A DNA stretch of 64,000 nucleotides from CAWAQA01 sp963784065 (GTDB taxonomy: Bacteria > Acidobacteriota > Vicinamibacteria > Vicinamibacterales > UBA2999), in contig CAWAQA010000001.1 in NCBI GenBank assembly GCA_963784065.1, forward strand, positions 420,824 to 484,823. The letters run 5' to 3'. Under the pieces are notes generated by a model. That model made no database searches and had not been told where the DNA came from. It saw only the letters and a program-made list of their open reading frames with translations. Positions 1 through 8,535 of the stretch are shown in pieces. Positions within the stretch are counted from its first letter, which is position 1; each line of letters opens with the position of its first letter. The position numbers were made by a program, and so were the translations under genes.

Positions 1-302
1 AGCAGCGAGTCGAGGCCCTGCAGCGCGGCGCTCTGGACGGGGACGCCGAGCACCGGTACGACGGTATGTGCAGCGACCATGCCGGGCAGATGAGCCGCCC
101 CGCCGGCGCCGGCGATGATGACTTCGACGCCGCGTCCCTCCGCGCCCGATGCGAACTCAGCCATCCACACCGGCGTCCGATGCGCGGAGACGATGTGCCG
201 TTCGTGCGGCACGCCAAAGCGCTCGAGCACCTCAACCGCGTGCCTCATCGTTTCCCAATCCGACGACGAGCCCATGACGACGGCGACGAGTGATTGAGGC
301 AT
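1..302 (-). CDS. purE: N5-carboxyaminoimidazole ribonucleotide mutase PurE (3' end beyond window)
   Basis: PurE converts N5-CAIR to CAIR in purine synthesis. Reading leftward from the ATG at 302-300, the protein starts MPQSLVAVVMGSSSDW, the family's N-terminal GSxSD nucleotide-binding loop. It continues with VSAHRTP, the conserved SAHR(T/D)P segment, and with AGAGGAAHLPGMVA and VPVLGVPV, which line the active site. About 100 residues are present and the frame is still open at base 1, so the C-terminal third lies outside the window. There is no frameshift. The partner purK is not seen. A palindrome lies directly upstream at 321-340. Identification is firm. Confidence 0.95.
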   Translation of the reverse strand, partial: MPQSLVAVVMGSSSDWETMRHAVEVLERFGVPHERHIVSAHRTPVWMAEFASGAEGRGVEVIIAGAGGAAHLPGMVAAHTVVPVLGVPVQSAALQGLDSL

Positions 303-320
303 CCCGAATTGGGACTCGAG

Positions 321-340
321 CTTCCGGCTGAAGCCGGAAG
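321..340. repeat. Dispersed palindrome, family A (CTTCCGGC arms, TGAA loop)
   Basis: Eight-base arms CTTCCGGC and GCCGGAAG enclose a TGAA loop. The element sits between two leftward genes (the 360-738 gene and purE). Close relatives occur at 2939-3043, 7881-7930, 29581-29613, 34115-34134 and 56545-56564, always between or at the edges of genes. It may act as an RNA hairpin, but it lacks a U-tract. Confidence 0.8.
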
Positions 341-359
341 CCTCAGAGCGTGAACGCCA

Positions 360-738
360 CTAGTCGTCGATGGCGGCAATGAAGATAAGCAGGGTGGCCA
401 GGAACGCGCCTACCCCCGTGACGACGCCAATGGCCGCGGCCTTTCCCGGGCCGATGCCCCCGCCTCGTACGCGCTCCATCGAGACGATGGATTCGTAAGG
501 CACCGGCTGCACCGGCACCGGCAGGCGCGTCTTCGGCTGCAGCAGCAGCGCATCGTATTGCGCTTGTATCAGTGTGGCCGTGAACTTCCGTCCGTCCTGC
601 AGCCGCACTCTGACCGGCGCTCCGACCTCTACCTTCTCCGCGAACGCGCGCCAGACCTCGGCGGTCTGTGGCGACCTGCGCGGCCGCGGGCTGCACGGCC
701 ACCATGGCGACCACACACAACACGATCGCGAGTTTCAT
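360..738 (-). CDS. Small exported membrane-anchored protein of unknown function (one frameshift)
   Basis: The ATG at 738-736 begins MKLAIVLCVVAMVAV, a signal peptide ending near AAAQ. Around 665-672 the frame shifts, and the rest reads TAEVWRAFAEKVEVGAPV to a stop at 360-362. The central part (VRVRLQDGRKFTATL, then LLLQPKTRLPVPVQPVPYES) looks like a small beta-rich fold. The end carries one hydrophobic helix (GKAAAIGVVTGVGAFLATLL). The length is about 125 residues. The start overlaps the stop of the upstream gene by four bases (ATGA), so the two are probably translationally coupled. Acidobacterial genomes often carry similar short proteins, but I do not recognise a named family. Confidence 0.65.
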
Positions 739-1423
739 AGATCCACTCCTATGCCTGCGGTCCACGCGACATGTGTCGCGCGCTTGTCTCCGAGCGCCAC
801 GCGCACGTCGCTGCGTATGAACCCGCGTTCGTTGACGTACCACTTGAATCCCGTGCCGACCACCGGTCTGACCGCCCACGTCACGGTCGTGCCGCCGTCG
901 AAGGCGGGCACCACCAGGGGACGGCCCGGGTCACGCGAGGGCAGGCGCCACTCCGGCGCAAACGTCCGGTCGGACTCGCGGACGATCTCGATACCGGCAC
1001 CGACGTGAGGGTGAAACCACTGATTGTCGAAGAACTGATACATGACCCCGGCGCCGAGGGCGGTCGCGCGGAAGTCGATGCTCGCGAAGCCGGAATACCG
1101 GGAACGTCTGTCCCGGCACGTCGATCGGTTCCTCCTGATAGATGCGGCCTTCGCCGGAGAATGCGAGCCGCAGTTCGGCTTTCAGGTTCGGCGTGACGTA
1201 CTGGCCGACCGATCCGGCGGCCGCGGCGACGTCGTACCAGTCGTTCCAGTCCGGGCCCGATTTCCGACTTGTTGCTGCTGAGCCAGCCGGCATCGCCGGA
1301 GACGTCCCATCGAGGCCGATCGACGGGCGAGAGCGAGATGCCGCCGACGGCCTGCGCCGACGCGAGCGCCGGCGAAAGCAGGGCCGCCATGGCAAGCGTC
1401 CCGACGCGCGTGATGAGATTCAT
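735..1423 (-). CDS. Outer-membrane beta-barrel protein (OmpA/porin-like small barrel), two frameshifts
   Basis: The start is the second of two adjacent ATG codons (1423). A GGAGGA ribosome site abuts the first, so the second has better spacing. The product begins MNLITRVGTLAMAALLSPAL with cleavage near ASAQ. Reconstructed across shifts near 1255 and 1095, it reads through YVTPNLKAELRLAFSGEG, FPVFR, SIDFRATALGAGVMYQFFDN, HPHVGAGIEI and WAVRPVVGTGFKWYVNERG to TAGIGVDL. Alternating hydrophobic and aromatic residues and the 'PHVGAGIE' and 'GTGFKWY' segments are typical of eight-strand membrane barrels of about 230 residues. Function is unknown. It overlaps the next gene by four bases. Confidence 0.7.
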
Positions 1424-1491
1424 CATTCCTCCCTGCTTCACAAGGTGCAGGGCGCTCCAAAACCGGCTCACGGGATACACTCAACGACAGG

Positions 1492-1560
1492 ATGGGGTCA
1501 GACCCGCGTACGGAGCGACTCAAGACCTTGAGTCGCTCGGAACGGGAGTCTGACCCCTCG
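1492..1560. repeat. Imperfect palindrome with GGGGTCAGAC / GTCTGACCCC ends
   Basis: The outer arms GGGGTCAGAC (from about 1495) and GTCTGACCCC (ending about 1558) are inverted copies. Inside them CGACTCAAG and TTGAGTCG form a second pair. The roughly 65-bp element lies in front of the M16 peptidase start at 1573 and resembles REP-type intergenic palindromes. It could fold in the leader of the downstream gene. Confidence 0.65.
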
Positions 1561-1572
1561 GAGAGCTGCGCC

Positions 1573-2922
1573 ATGAACGCTCGCCTCGTCCCGCTGCTGC
1601 TCGTCCTCATTTCGCTGCCCCTCCTCGCACAGTCGCCTCCCGATCGGCCCATCGAGGTGGCGTATCGCCAGTTCACGTTGAAGAACGGCCTGACCGTCAT
1701 CCTTCACCAGGACCGGAGCGTTCCGGTGGTGGCGGTCAACGTCTGGTACCACGTCGGGTCGGCGAACGAACGGCCGGGACGCACCGGCTTCGCGCACCTG
1801 TTCGAGCACCTGATGTTCGAGGGGTCGAAGAACGTGCCGGAGGGCGAGTTCGACACCCTCCTCGAGGCGGCGGGAGGCAACAACAACGGCTCGACGACCA
1901 ACGACCGGACCAATTACGTCATCGACGTGCCGTCCAATGCGCTGGAGCTCGCCCTGTTCCTCGAGTCGGATCGCATGGGCTACCTGCTCGACACCATGTC
2001 GCCCGAGCGCGTCAACGGGCAGCGCGACGTCGTGAAGAACGAGCGGCGACAGAGCTACGAGAACCGGCCGTACGGCATGGCGTCGCTCGAGCTGGACAAG
2101 ATGCTCTGGCCCGCCGGGCATCCCTACAGCTGGCCCACCATCGGCCACATGGAAGACCTCACCGCCGCCAGCCACGAAGATGTGATCGCGTTCTTCAAGA
2201 AGTACTACGCGCCGAACAACGCCAGCCTGGCAGTCGCCGGCGACATCGACTACGACCGCACGCGCGCGCTGGTCGAGAAGTGGTTCGGCGACATCCCTGC
2301 GGGTGAGCCGGTGGAGCCGATTGCGCCACCGCCCGCCATCCTTACCGGCGTGAAGCGTCAGACCATCACCGACCAGGTGCAGCTCTCGCGTCTGCATCTC
2401 GGCTGGCTTACGCCGCGGATCTACGCGCCCGGCGACGCCGCCCTCGATCTCGCATCCTCGGTGCTGGCAGGCGGAAAGAATTCGCGGCTGTACAAGCGGC
2501 TGGTGTACGACATGCAGATCGCGCAGGATGTCTCCGCGTTCCAGCAGTCGGCCATGCTTGGCGGCTCGTTCATGATCGTCGCGACGGCGCGGCCCGGGAA
2601 GAGCATCGCCGAGATCCAGAAAGTGATCGACGAAGAAGTCGATCGGCTGCGGAGCCAGCCTCCGGATGCGCGCGAAGTCGAGCGCGCGATCAACCAGATC
2701 GAGGCGTCCTTCTATCGCCGCATGGAGCGCGTCGGCGGCTTCGGCGGCAAGGCCGATCAGCTCAACGCCTATTTCGCGGCCGGCGGAGGCCCGGATTACT
2801 TCGCCGAAGATCTCGCGCGGTATACCTCACTGTCACCCACGGACGTCCAGGCGGCCGTCGTCCGCTGGCTGCCTCCCGATCGACGCGTCGAGCTGATCGT
2901 CGAACCGGAGGCACGGCCATGA
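1573..2922 (+). CDS. M16 family zinc metallopeptidase, catalytic type
   Basis: The start is the ATG at 1573, because translation from there gives a clean signal peptide (MNARLVPLLLVLISLPLLAQ); the frame upstream of it is the palindromic repeat. The zinc motif HLFEH lies at residues 75-79 (inverted HxxEH), and further acidic residues follow in VVKNERRQSYENRPYG. The first domain resembles processing-peptidase beta chains, and the second ends near RRVELIVEPEARP. The length of 449 residues suits a bacterial periplasmic M16B protein. A second, inactive-looking M16 gene follows, the usual arrangement for a two-subunit enzyme. The likely role is degradation of periplasmic peptides. No frameshift. 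Confidence 0.92.
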   Translation: MNARLVPLLLVLISLPLLAQSPPDRPIEVAYRQFTLKNGLTVILHQDRSVPVVAVNVWYHVGSANERPGRTGFAHLFEHLMFEGSKNVPEGEFDTLLEAAGGNNNGSTTNDRTNYVIDVPSNALELALFLESDRMGYLLDTMSPERVNGQRDVVKNERRQSYENRPYGMASLELDKMLWPAGHPYSWPTIGHMEDLTAASHEDVIAFFKKYYAPNNASLAVAGDIDYDRTRALVEKWFGDIPAGEPVEPIAPPPAILTGVKRQTITDQVQLSRLHLGWLTPRIYAPGDAALDLASSVLAGGKNSRLYKRLVYDMQIAQDVSAFQQSAMLGGSFMIVATARPGKSIAEIQKVIDEEVDRLRSQPPDAREVERAINQIEASFYRRMERVGGFGGKADQLNAYFAAGGGPDYFAEDLARYTSLSPTDVQAAVVRWLPPDRRVELIVEPEARP

Positions 2923-2938
2923 CGGCCAGGACGCGGAT

Positions 2939-3043
2939 CCTTCCGGCTGAAGCCGGAAGCCACAAGACTGGCACTGAAGCCGGGAGCCACAAGGCTGAAG
3001 CTGCAGGCCACAGCCGCCTGTGGCTTCCGCCTTCAGGCGGAGA
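2939..3043. repeat. Cluster of family A palindromes and 20-25 bp degenerate direct repeats
   Basis: One hairpin (CTTCCGGC, TGAA, GCCGGAAG) is followed by degenerate direct copies of CTGAAGCCGGAAGCCACAAG near 2948, 2974 and 2995. An inverted copy ending in GTGGCTTCCGCCTTCAGGCGG closes the cluster. It fills the gap between the two M16 genes and overlaps the apparent N-terminus of the second, which argues for a later start of that gene at 3053. Confidence 0.75.
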
Positions 3044-3052
3044 GGAGCCGGC

Positions 3053-4477
3053 TTGCGCCTGCTCGCGGTGTTGTGTGGCTGCCTTCTCTTCGTCTCCGTG
3101 GCCGCACAGCAGCCCGATCGGAACCGTCCCCCTGAACTTGGTCCTCCACCGACGCTCGACCTGCCGACGATCCAGAAGCGGACGCTCTCGAACGGGCTGC
3201 CGGTCTGGATCGTGGAAACACACGAAGTCCCCGTCGTCCAGGTCAACCTCGTGGCGCTGGTCGGCAGCGGTGACGACCCCGCGGCGAGGTTCGGACTGGC
3301 CAGCCTCACCGCCGCGATGCTCGACGAGGGTGCGGGCAGCCGGTCCGCCCTCGAAATCGCGGACGCGATCGAGTTCGTCGGCGCAACGCTCGCCACGACC
3401 AGTTCCTTCGACGCCTCCGCCGTCCGCCTGAACGTGCCGGTGGAACGCCTGCAGGACGCGTTGCCGGTGATGGCTGACGTCGCGCTGCGGCCGACGTTCC
3501 CGGAAGCGGAATTGAATCGCCTGCGGCAGGAACGCGTCACGGCGCTGATCCAGGCGCGCGACGAGCCCGAAAGCATCGCGCCGCTGGCCTTCTCGCGGTT
3601 GCTCTACGGGCCGATGCATCGCTACGGCACCGGCGCCACCGGGACGCAGGCCACGCTCGCGGCGATGACGACGGCCGATCTCAAGTCGTTCCACGCGGCG
3701 TATTTTCAGCCCTCGAATTCCACGCTCGTCGTGGTGGGCGACGTGGGCGCCGACGCGGCGACGGCGCAGCTGGAGAAACAGTTCGGCGGGTGGAAGGGCG
3801 CGGCGGCGGCGAAGCGGGTCGTGGTGCCGGTGGCGCCGCAGCGTCCGGGCGAAATCGTGATCGTGGACAAGCCTGGCGCGGAGCAGTCGCAGATCCGGAT
3901 CGGCTCGATTGGCGTCGCGCGGGACACGCCGGACTACTTCGTCCTGCAAGTGCTCAACACGATCCTCGGCGGCTCGTTCACGTCGCGGCTGAACCAGAAC
4001 CTGCGCGAGAAGAACGGCTACGCGTACGGCGCCGGCTCTCGCTTCGACATGCGGCTCGCTCCCGGCCCCTTCTTCGCGGCCGCCGGCGTGCAGACGGACA
4101 AGACGGCAGAAGCGCTGCGCGAGTTCTTCAACGAGCTCAACGCGATCGGAAAGCCCGTACCCGAGGAAGAGCTGAACAAGGCGAAGAACTACCTCGTGCT
4201 CGGTTTCCCGAGCGAGTTCGAAACGACCGGCGACCTGTCGGCGCGCATCGAGGAGCTGATCGTCTACACGCTTCCTGAGAGCTACTTCGAGCAGTACGTT
4301 CCCCGAATCCGCGCCGTGACGGCCGCCGACGTCCAGAAGGCCGCGGCCAAGTACATCCAGCCCGCCCGTTTCACCGTCGTCGTCGTCGGGGACCGGAAGA
4401 CAATCGAGCCCGGCATCCGCGCCCTGAATCTGGGATCGGTCCGCGTCATCCCGGTGGATGAGGCACTCGGCGAATGA
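3053..4477 (+). CDS. M16 family peptidase, non-catalytic partner subunit
   Basis: The open frame begins at a GTG (3020), but that stretch is intergenic repeat. TTG at 3053 lies five bases after an AGAGGAG ribosome site and gives a good signal peptide (LRLLAVLCGCLLFVSVAAQ). The HxxEH zinc motif is absent: the matching place reads FGLASLTAAMLDEGAG. The C-terminal domain keeps the substrate-binding segment LREKNGYAYGAGSRF. This is the alpha-type partner of the catalytic subunit encoded just upstream. About 474 residues, no frameshift. The end overlaps the next gene by four bases, indicating one operon. Confidence 0.88.
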   Translation: MRLLAVLCGCLLFVSVAAQQPDRNRPPELGPPPTLDLPTIQKRTLSNGLPVWIVETHEVPVVQVNLVALVGSGDDPAARFGLASLTAAMLDEGAGSRSALEIADAIEFVGATLATTSSFDASAVRLNVPVERLQDALPVMADVALRPTFPEAELNRLRQERVTALIQARDEPESIAPLAFSRLLYGPMHRYGTGATGTQATLAAMTTADLKSFHAAYFQPSNSTLVVVGDVGADAATAQLEKQFGGWKGAAAAKRVVVPVAPQRPGEIVIVDKPGAEQSQIRIGSIGVARDTPDYFVLQVLNTILGGSFTSRLNQNLREKNGYAYGAGSRFDMRLAPGPFFAAAGVQTDKTAEALREFFNELNAIGKPVPEEELNKAKNYLVLGFPSEFETTGDLSARIEELIVYTLPESYFEQYVPRIRAVTAADVQKAAAKYIQPARFTVVVVGDRKTIEPGIRALNLGSVRVIPVDEALGE

Positions 4478-4968
4478 GCGCCACGATCAGGCTCGAGGAG
4501 CTGCTCGACTACTCGGACCACGAACGCGCGAAATGGAAGGACTGGGTGGCAGCCGACCCGAGCCGCCTGCAGCTGCCGTTTCAGCAGGGCGGCCGCTTCC
4601 CGACCATCGGCAGCCTGCTCGATCACGTGTTCCTCGCCGAGCGGCGTCACCTCGCCCGGCTGCAGGGTGCCACGCCGCCCGACATCACAGGCATCCCCGC
4701 CGGCGACTGGCAGGCGTTGTTCGAGTACGCAAGCCTGGTGCGCGCCGAGCTCCGACGCTACGCCGGGGACCTCGACGCCGAGCTCGGAACCGGCACGCTG
4801 ACCTTCAGCGTCCAGACGGGCACTTTCACGATGACGCGGCGCAAGCTCGCCGTGCACATCGTGATGCACGAGGTGCGTCACCTGGCGCAGCTGGCGTATG
4901 CGGCGCGGGCGGCAGGCCTCGAGCCGCCGGGCGCGCACGACCTCTTCTACTGCGCGGCGTTCGTCTGA
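4474..4968 (+). CDS. DinB-like four-helix metal-binding protein
   Basis: A 164-residue protein of the DinB/YfiT helical-bundle superfamily. Histidines in LLDHVFLAERRHLARL and in the C-terminal VHIVMHEVRHLAQLAYAAR match the three-histidine metal site of the fold. Members are often thiol-dependent transferases or stress-response proteins, and the substrate cannot be told from sequence. Its ATG overlaps the stop of the M16 gene (ATGA), so it is the last intact gene of the M16 operon. The next start overlaps its own stop (TGATG). Confidence 0.85.
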   Translation: MSATIRLEELLDYSDHERAKWKDWVAADPSRLQLPFQQGGRFPTIGSLLDHVFLAERRHLARLQGATPPDITGIPAGDWQALFEYASLVRAELRRYAGDLDAELGTGTLTFSVQTGTFTMTRRKLAVHIVMHEVRHLAQLAYAARAAGLEPPGAHDLFYCAAFV

Positions 4969-5072
4969 TGGAGACCTGTTACCACCCGAAGGATTTCGGC
5001 ACGTTCGCCGAGATGGGCACGGACGCCCCGCGCCGGATCGAGCTGCGGCGGGGCGACTGTTTAGTCCCTTGA
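4968..5072 (+). pseudogene. Truncated AhpD/carboxymuconolactone-decarboxylase-like fragment
   Basis: The ATG overlaps the DinB stop. The 34-residue product starts METCYHPKDFGTFAEMG and then runs out at DCLVP. That beginning closely resembles the N-terminus of AhpD-like carboxymuconolactone decarboxylases, including the set linked to arsenosugar synthesis (from memory). Those proteins are 110-120 residues and carry a CxxC motif further on. Here nothing after residue 21 resembles the family, so the gene appears cut off. A real short peptide is possible but less likely. Confidence 0.5.
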
Positions 5073-5389
5073 CGTGTGGGCCGGGCCTTTAGGGCTCGCC
5101 AACGCGGACCATAAACGTCACCGCCCCCTGGTCCGGCGTGCAGTGACGCGCAGCTGAAGCACTTCTTCGACCGAAAATCCCCGATTCGGGTGACGCCTCG
5201 CCGTCTCTCCCTGTCGGAATTCCGCCACGCCTCGTTTCCGGGATTCCCCTCCCAAGATCGCAAATCCCGCGCTCGATTGTCCCCGTCCGGTGACGTTGGA
5301 GCGGTCGGGAACCCGACACCTTTTGGGCGCAAGTCCTGAAATTCATAGGAAAGTGATGAGGCCGGGTGTTTGCGACACCAGCTGACATC
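5073..5389. other. Intergenic stretch without a recognisable gene
   Basis: Just over 300 bp between the AhpD-like remnant and the subtilisin gene. Open frames here are short and lack family resemblance or ribosome sites. No clear promoter, riboswitch or terminator was found by eye. It may hold the rest of the decayed upstream gene and the leader of the protease. Confidence 0.4.
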
Positions 5390-7139
5390 ATGAGCAATAG
5401 GCGTTTCGCATTCGTAATCGCAATCCTGGCGGTCTTCACCGCCACCGACGGCTATGCCCAGCGTTGGATGAAGCAGGACGCCGCGTTGAACGACGCGGCC
5501 GTGTCCGGCAGGAAGCCCCGCGTGATCGTGCGCTACCGTCGAGGGCTCCTCCGAGCGCCTCAGGTCGCGTTTCGATAAAAATGGCAAGCACTCGCGCGAT
5601 CACGCCAGCATCGGTGCCCTCTCGCTGGAGGTGTCGCGCAAAGAGCTCGAGTCGCTGGACAACGACCCGGACGTCATCGGCCTGTCGCTCGACGCGGAAG
5701 TCCGCAGCGCGGCGACGACCGTTCAAGGTGGGACGACCGGCGTCGACGTGCAGCGGCTGCGCGCGATCGTCGGCGCGCCCAGGGGCCTGACGGGCAAGAA
5801 CGTCGGCGTCGTGGTGATCGACTCCGGGATCGCGCGATACGCCTGACCTCGCCGTCACGGCCACCGTCGACTTCACCAAGGGCAGCCCCCGGCTGATTCG
5901 CCCGTCCGATGGCTACGGGCACGGCACGCACGTGGCGGGACTGATTGCCGGCAACGGCGCCATGTCGAATGGCAAGTATGTCGGGATCGCCCCCGGCGTC
6001 AGGCTCTATTCCTTCAAGGTGCTGGACGCGCAGGGCAGCGGCTACACGAGCGACGTGATCGAAGCGATCGATCTCGCGGTCCAGTACAAGCGGACTGGTG
6101 GGGATCGACGTCATCAACCTGTCGCTGGGTCATCCGATCTATGAACCCGCCGCGACCGACCCCCTCGTGCAGGCGGTTGAGCGGGCGACGGCGGCGGGCA
6201 TCGTCGTGATCGCCTCGGCCGGCAATCACGGCACGAACCGGGAGAACGGCGAGATCGGCTACGCCGGCATCACCTCGCCCGGCAACGCGCCGTCGGCGCT
6301 GACGATCGGGTCGGTCAACACGGCAGGCACGCTCACGCGCTCGGACGACACCGTGTCGCCGTTCAGCTCGCGCGGGCCAACGTGGATTGACGGCCTGCTC
6401 CAAGCCGGACGTGCTCGCGCCGGGGCAGGGCCTCGTGGCCATCTCCGCCTACGGGACCAAGCTCCAATCAGACAAGAGGTTCCGCGCAGACACGGCGCCG
6501 TACATTCGCCTGAGCGGCACCAGCATGGCGTCGGCGGTCGCGACCGGCGTGGTGGCGCTCATGGTCGAGGCCAATCGCGTCGACGAGGGTTACGGCAAGC
6601 CGCTGACGCCCAACGTGGTGAAGGCGGTGCTTCAATACACCGCTATCCCGCTGGCCGACGACGACACCGCGACCCCGTCTGCTCTCGAGCAGGGGACGGG
6701 CGGCATCAATGCCGCTGGCGCGATTGCGCTGACGCGCGCGATCGAGCCGTCGGCTCCGGTTGGCCGGTGGTGGCTCGAGACGGCGGTGCAGCCGTTCACG
6801 ACCTTCGGCGCGCAGCCCCTTAAGTGGGCGCAGCACATCGTCTGGGGCGACCACATCGTGTGGGGCGACTCGGTGATGGTCAACGCCATTGCCTGGGCGC
6901 AGCACATCGTCTGGGGCGACCACATCGTGTGGGGCGACAGCCTGCCTACGGGATCGAACTTCGTGCGAGAGACGCTCGGCGTCTGGAGCTCGCACGTGGT
7001 CTGGGGCGACAACTTCGTGAGCGTGCTCGCGAACCATGTCGTGTGGGGTGATCTCGCGGATCACATCGTGTGGGGCGACCACGTTGTGTGGGGCGACCAC
7101 GTTGTCTGGGGCGACTCGCTCCTGGACAACCTCTTCTAG
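5390..7139 (+). CDS. Secreted subtilisin (S8) protease with C-terminal VWGD repeats; four frameshifts
   Basis: The start at 5390 gives the signal peptide MSNRRFAFVIAILAVFTA. After a shift near 5540 comes an I9-like propeptide (RFDKNGKH, then SLEVSRKELESLDNDPDVIG). The catalytic triad is complete: Asp in GVVVIDSGIA, His in DGYGHGTHVAGLIAG and Ser in LSGTSMASAVATG. The oxyanion asparagine region is VIASAGNHGTN. Further shifts lie near 5840, 6100 and 6400. The last ~105 residues (from about 6826) carry nine copies of H(I/V)VWGD with irregular spacers, ending in SLLDNLF. The repeats may be a cell-surface or assembly tail, but no function is known to me. The shifts look like sequencing indels because both sides of each keep the family signature. 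Confidence 0.88.
6826..7119 (+). repeat. VWGD coding repeats in the protease tail
   Basis: Nine coding copies of H(I/V)VWGD. Two 45-base blocks (about 6824-6868 and 6894-6938) are almost identical at DNA level, showing recent duplication. The remaining copies are less regular. The motif pairs a Trp-Gly turn with alternating His/Asp, suggestive of short beta-hairpins. Confidence 0.85.
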
Positions 7140-7153
7140 GGAGAATCATCATC

Positions 7154-7864
7154 ATGAATCTCCTATTCATCTACGTCGCCGCCGTCATCGCCGCCGGCAT
7201 CGGCGCGCTGGCGGGATTTGCGCCGGTCGAATATCCGCCGGTCCTGCTCGCGGCCACGCTCCTCGGGGCGATGCTGGTCGTGTCGCTCTTCAAGCTGCGC
7301 CTGCCGCTCGCGAACGGGCCGTCCACGATATCGATGGCGTTTGTCGTTGACTTCGTGGCGCTGCTCACCGCGGGTGTGGACGTGGCCATGATCATCGCCG
7401 TCGTCGGCGTGCTGGTGCAGTGCTGTGTCCGCGTCCGCCGCCGGCAGCCGTGGTATCGCACCGCGTTCAGCGTGGCGACCGTCGCCCTCTCCGTTCAGGC
7501 CGCGGGTTGGACCTGGGCGGCGTTCGGCGGATCCATCGCCGACGTCAGCGTCGCGACCATCCTGCCGCTGGCGGCGATGGCAGTGGCGTACTTCGCGGTC
7601 GATGCCGGCCTCGTCGCCGGCGCCATCGCGCTGTCGAGCGGCGCGTCGCAGGAACTGGACACGCAGCCGTTCCTGGCCACCGCGCCCGGCTACGTTCTCG
7701 CGGCCGCGGTCGCGGTCGCGGTGAGCATCATGGTGCGGCAGCAGGCGTACGCGCTCGTGCCGCTCGCAGCGGCGCCGATGCTCGGATGCCACCTCGCCTA
7801 CGACGCCGTGTTCCGCCGGATGGCGTCGCGGCTCAGGGGCGCGCCGGACACCGCGTCCGTCTGA
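7154..7864 (+). CDS. Multi-pass inner-membrane protein, resembling a sensor membrane module
   Basis: The start ATG at 7154 follows GGGAGA and lies 14 bases after the protease stop, so the two genes probably share a transcript. The 236-residue product has about seven hydrophobic segments, beginning with FIYVAAVIAAGIGALAGF and ending with a short basic tail (FRRMASRLRGAPDTASV). The layout resembles membrane sensor modules that precede HD-GYP or GGDEF domains, but no output domain follows and the next gene is on the other strand. Function is unknown. No frameshift. Confidence 0.6.
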   Translation: MNLLFIYVAAVIAAGIGALAGFAPVEYPPVLLAATLLGAMLVVSLFKLRLPLANGPSTISMAFVVDFVALLTAGVDVAMIIAVVGVLVQCCVRVRRRQPWYRTAFSVATVALSVQAAGWTWAAFGGSIADVSVATILPLAAMAVAYFAVDAGLVAGAIALSSGASQELDTQPFLATAPGYVLAAAVAVAVSIMVRQQAYALVPLAAAPMLGCHLAYDAVFRRMASRLRGAPDTASV

Positions 7865-7878
7865 GCGCCCTCTCAAGT

Positions 7879-7933
7879 GGCTTCCGGCTGCAGCCGGAAG
7901 CCGCGTTCTCATCCGCCTGAAGGCGGAAGCCGA
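7879..7933. repeat. Two adjacent palindromes, family A
   Basis: CTTCCGGC-type arms around TGCA (7881-7900) are followed by a variant with CCGCCTGAAGGCGG (about 7912-7926). They lie between convergent genes (membrane protein on +, asparaginase on -), where they could serve as a two-way terminator, although no U-tract is present. Confidence 0.7.
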
Positions 7934-7959
7934 CGGCAGCTTCTGTCTCCTCGTCACCG

Positions 7960-8443
7960 TCAGATCGGCTCGAACACGCCGGTCTGACGGTTCTTCCTCA
8001 CCTTGTCCCATGCGAAGTGCTGCCCGTTCATGGCGATGTAGACGCCTGGCGGCAGCGTCTGCGCGAACGACAGCGCGCTTCCCAGGTTGAACAGGCCGTC
8101 CGAGCTGCCGAAGGCGTAGGGAATCATCGCGCCGGTCAGCACGATCGTCTTGCCGGCGACGCCGCCGGCGAGCGCCGCGGCGGTCTCCACCATCGTGTCG
8201 GTCCCGTGCGTGACGACGATGCGGCGCTCCTCGCACTGCCGGCAGTTGCGGACGATGAGCTCGCGGTCGCTCGTCGGTCATCTCGAGGCTGTCGATCATC
8301 ATCAGCGTGCGGACGGACACCTCGACGCGCGATCGTCCCAGCCGGAGCATCTCCGGCAGGTGCGTGTCGCCGAACGACAGGCCGCCGCGGATCTCGTCGT
8401 AGGTCTTGTCGAAGGTGCCGCCGGTCACGAAGATGCGAATCAT
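7960..8443 (-). CDS. Short asparaginase-family protein (N-terminal domain only), one frameshift
   Basis: The ATG at 8443 gives MIRIFVTGGTFDKTYDEI, the family's first catalytic threonine region (TGGTxD). After a shift near 8270 it continues RIVVTHGTDTMVETA, the second conserved HGTDT motif, then KTIVLTGAMIPYAF. It ends at about 160 residues, whereas full L-asparaginases reach 320 or more with a second domain. Short single-domain members exist, so this need not be truncation. It overlaps the tiny upstream gene by four bases. Whether it hydrolyses asparagine cannot be decided from sequence. Confidence 0.8.
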
Positions 8444-8532
8444 CGCCGGGTGCGATCGCGCAGCAGACCGCCAATCATCCAGAACACGACAATCACCACG
8501 ATGAGGGCGATGACGAACTTGCCGAAGATCAT
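8440..8532 (-). CDS. 30-residue single-span membrane peptide between symporter and asparaginase
   Basis: The ATG at 8532 encodes a peptide starting MIFGKFVIALIVVIVVFWM, one membrane helix, with a basic end (RDRTRR). It starts four bases after the symporter stop, and its stop overlaps the asparaginase ATG (ATGA). Tight coupling on both sides argues that it is translated. It may be an accessory subunit of the symporter, an inference from position only. Confidence 0.55.
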   Translation of the reverse strand: MIFGKFVIALIVVIVVFWMIGGLLRDRTRR

Positions 8533-8535
8533 CGT

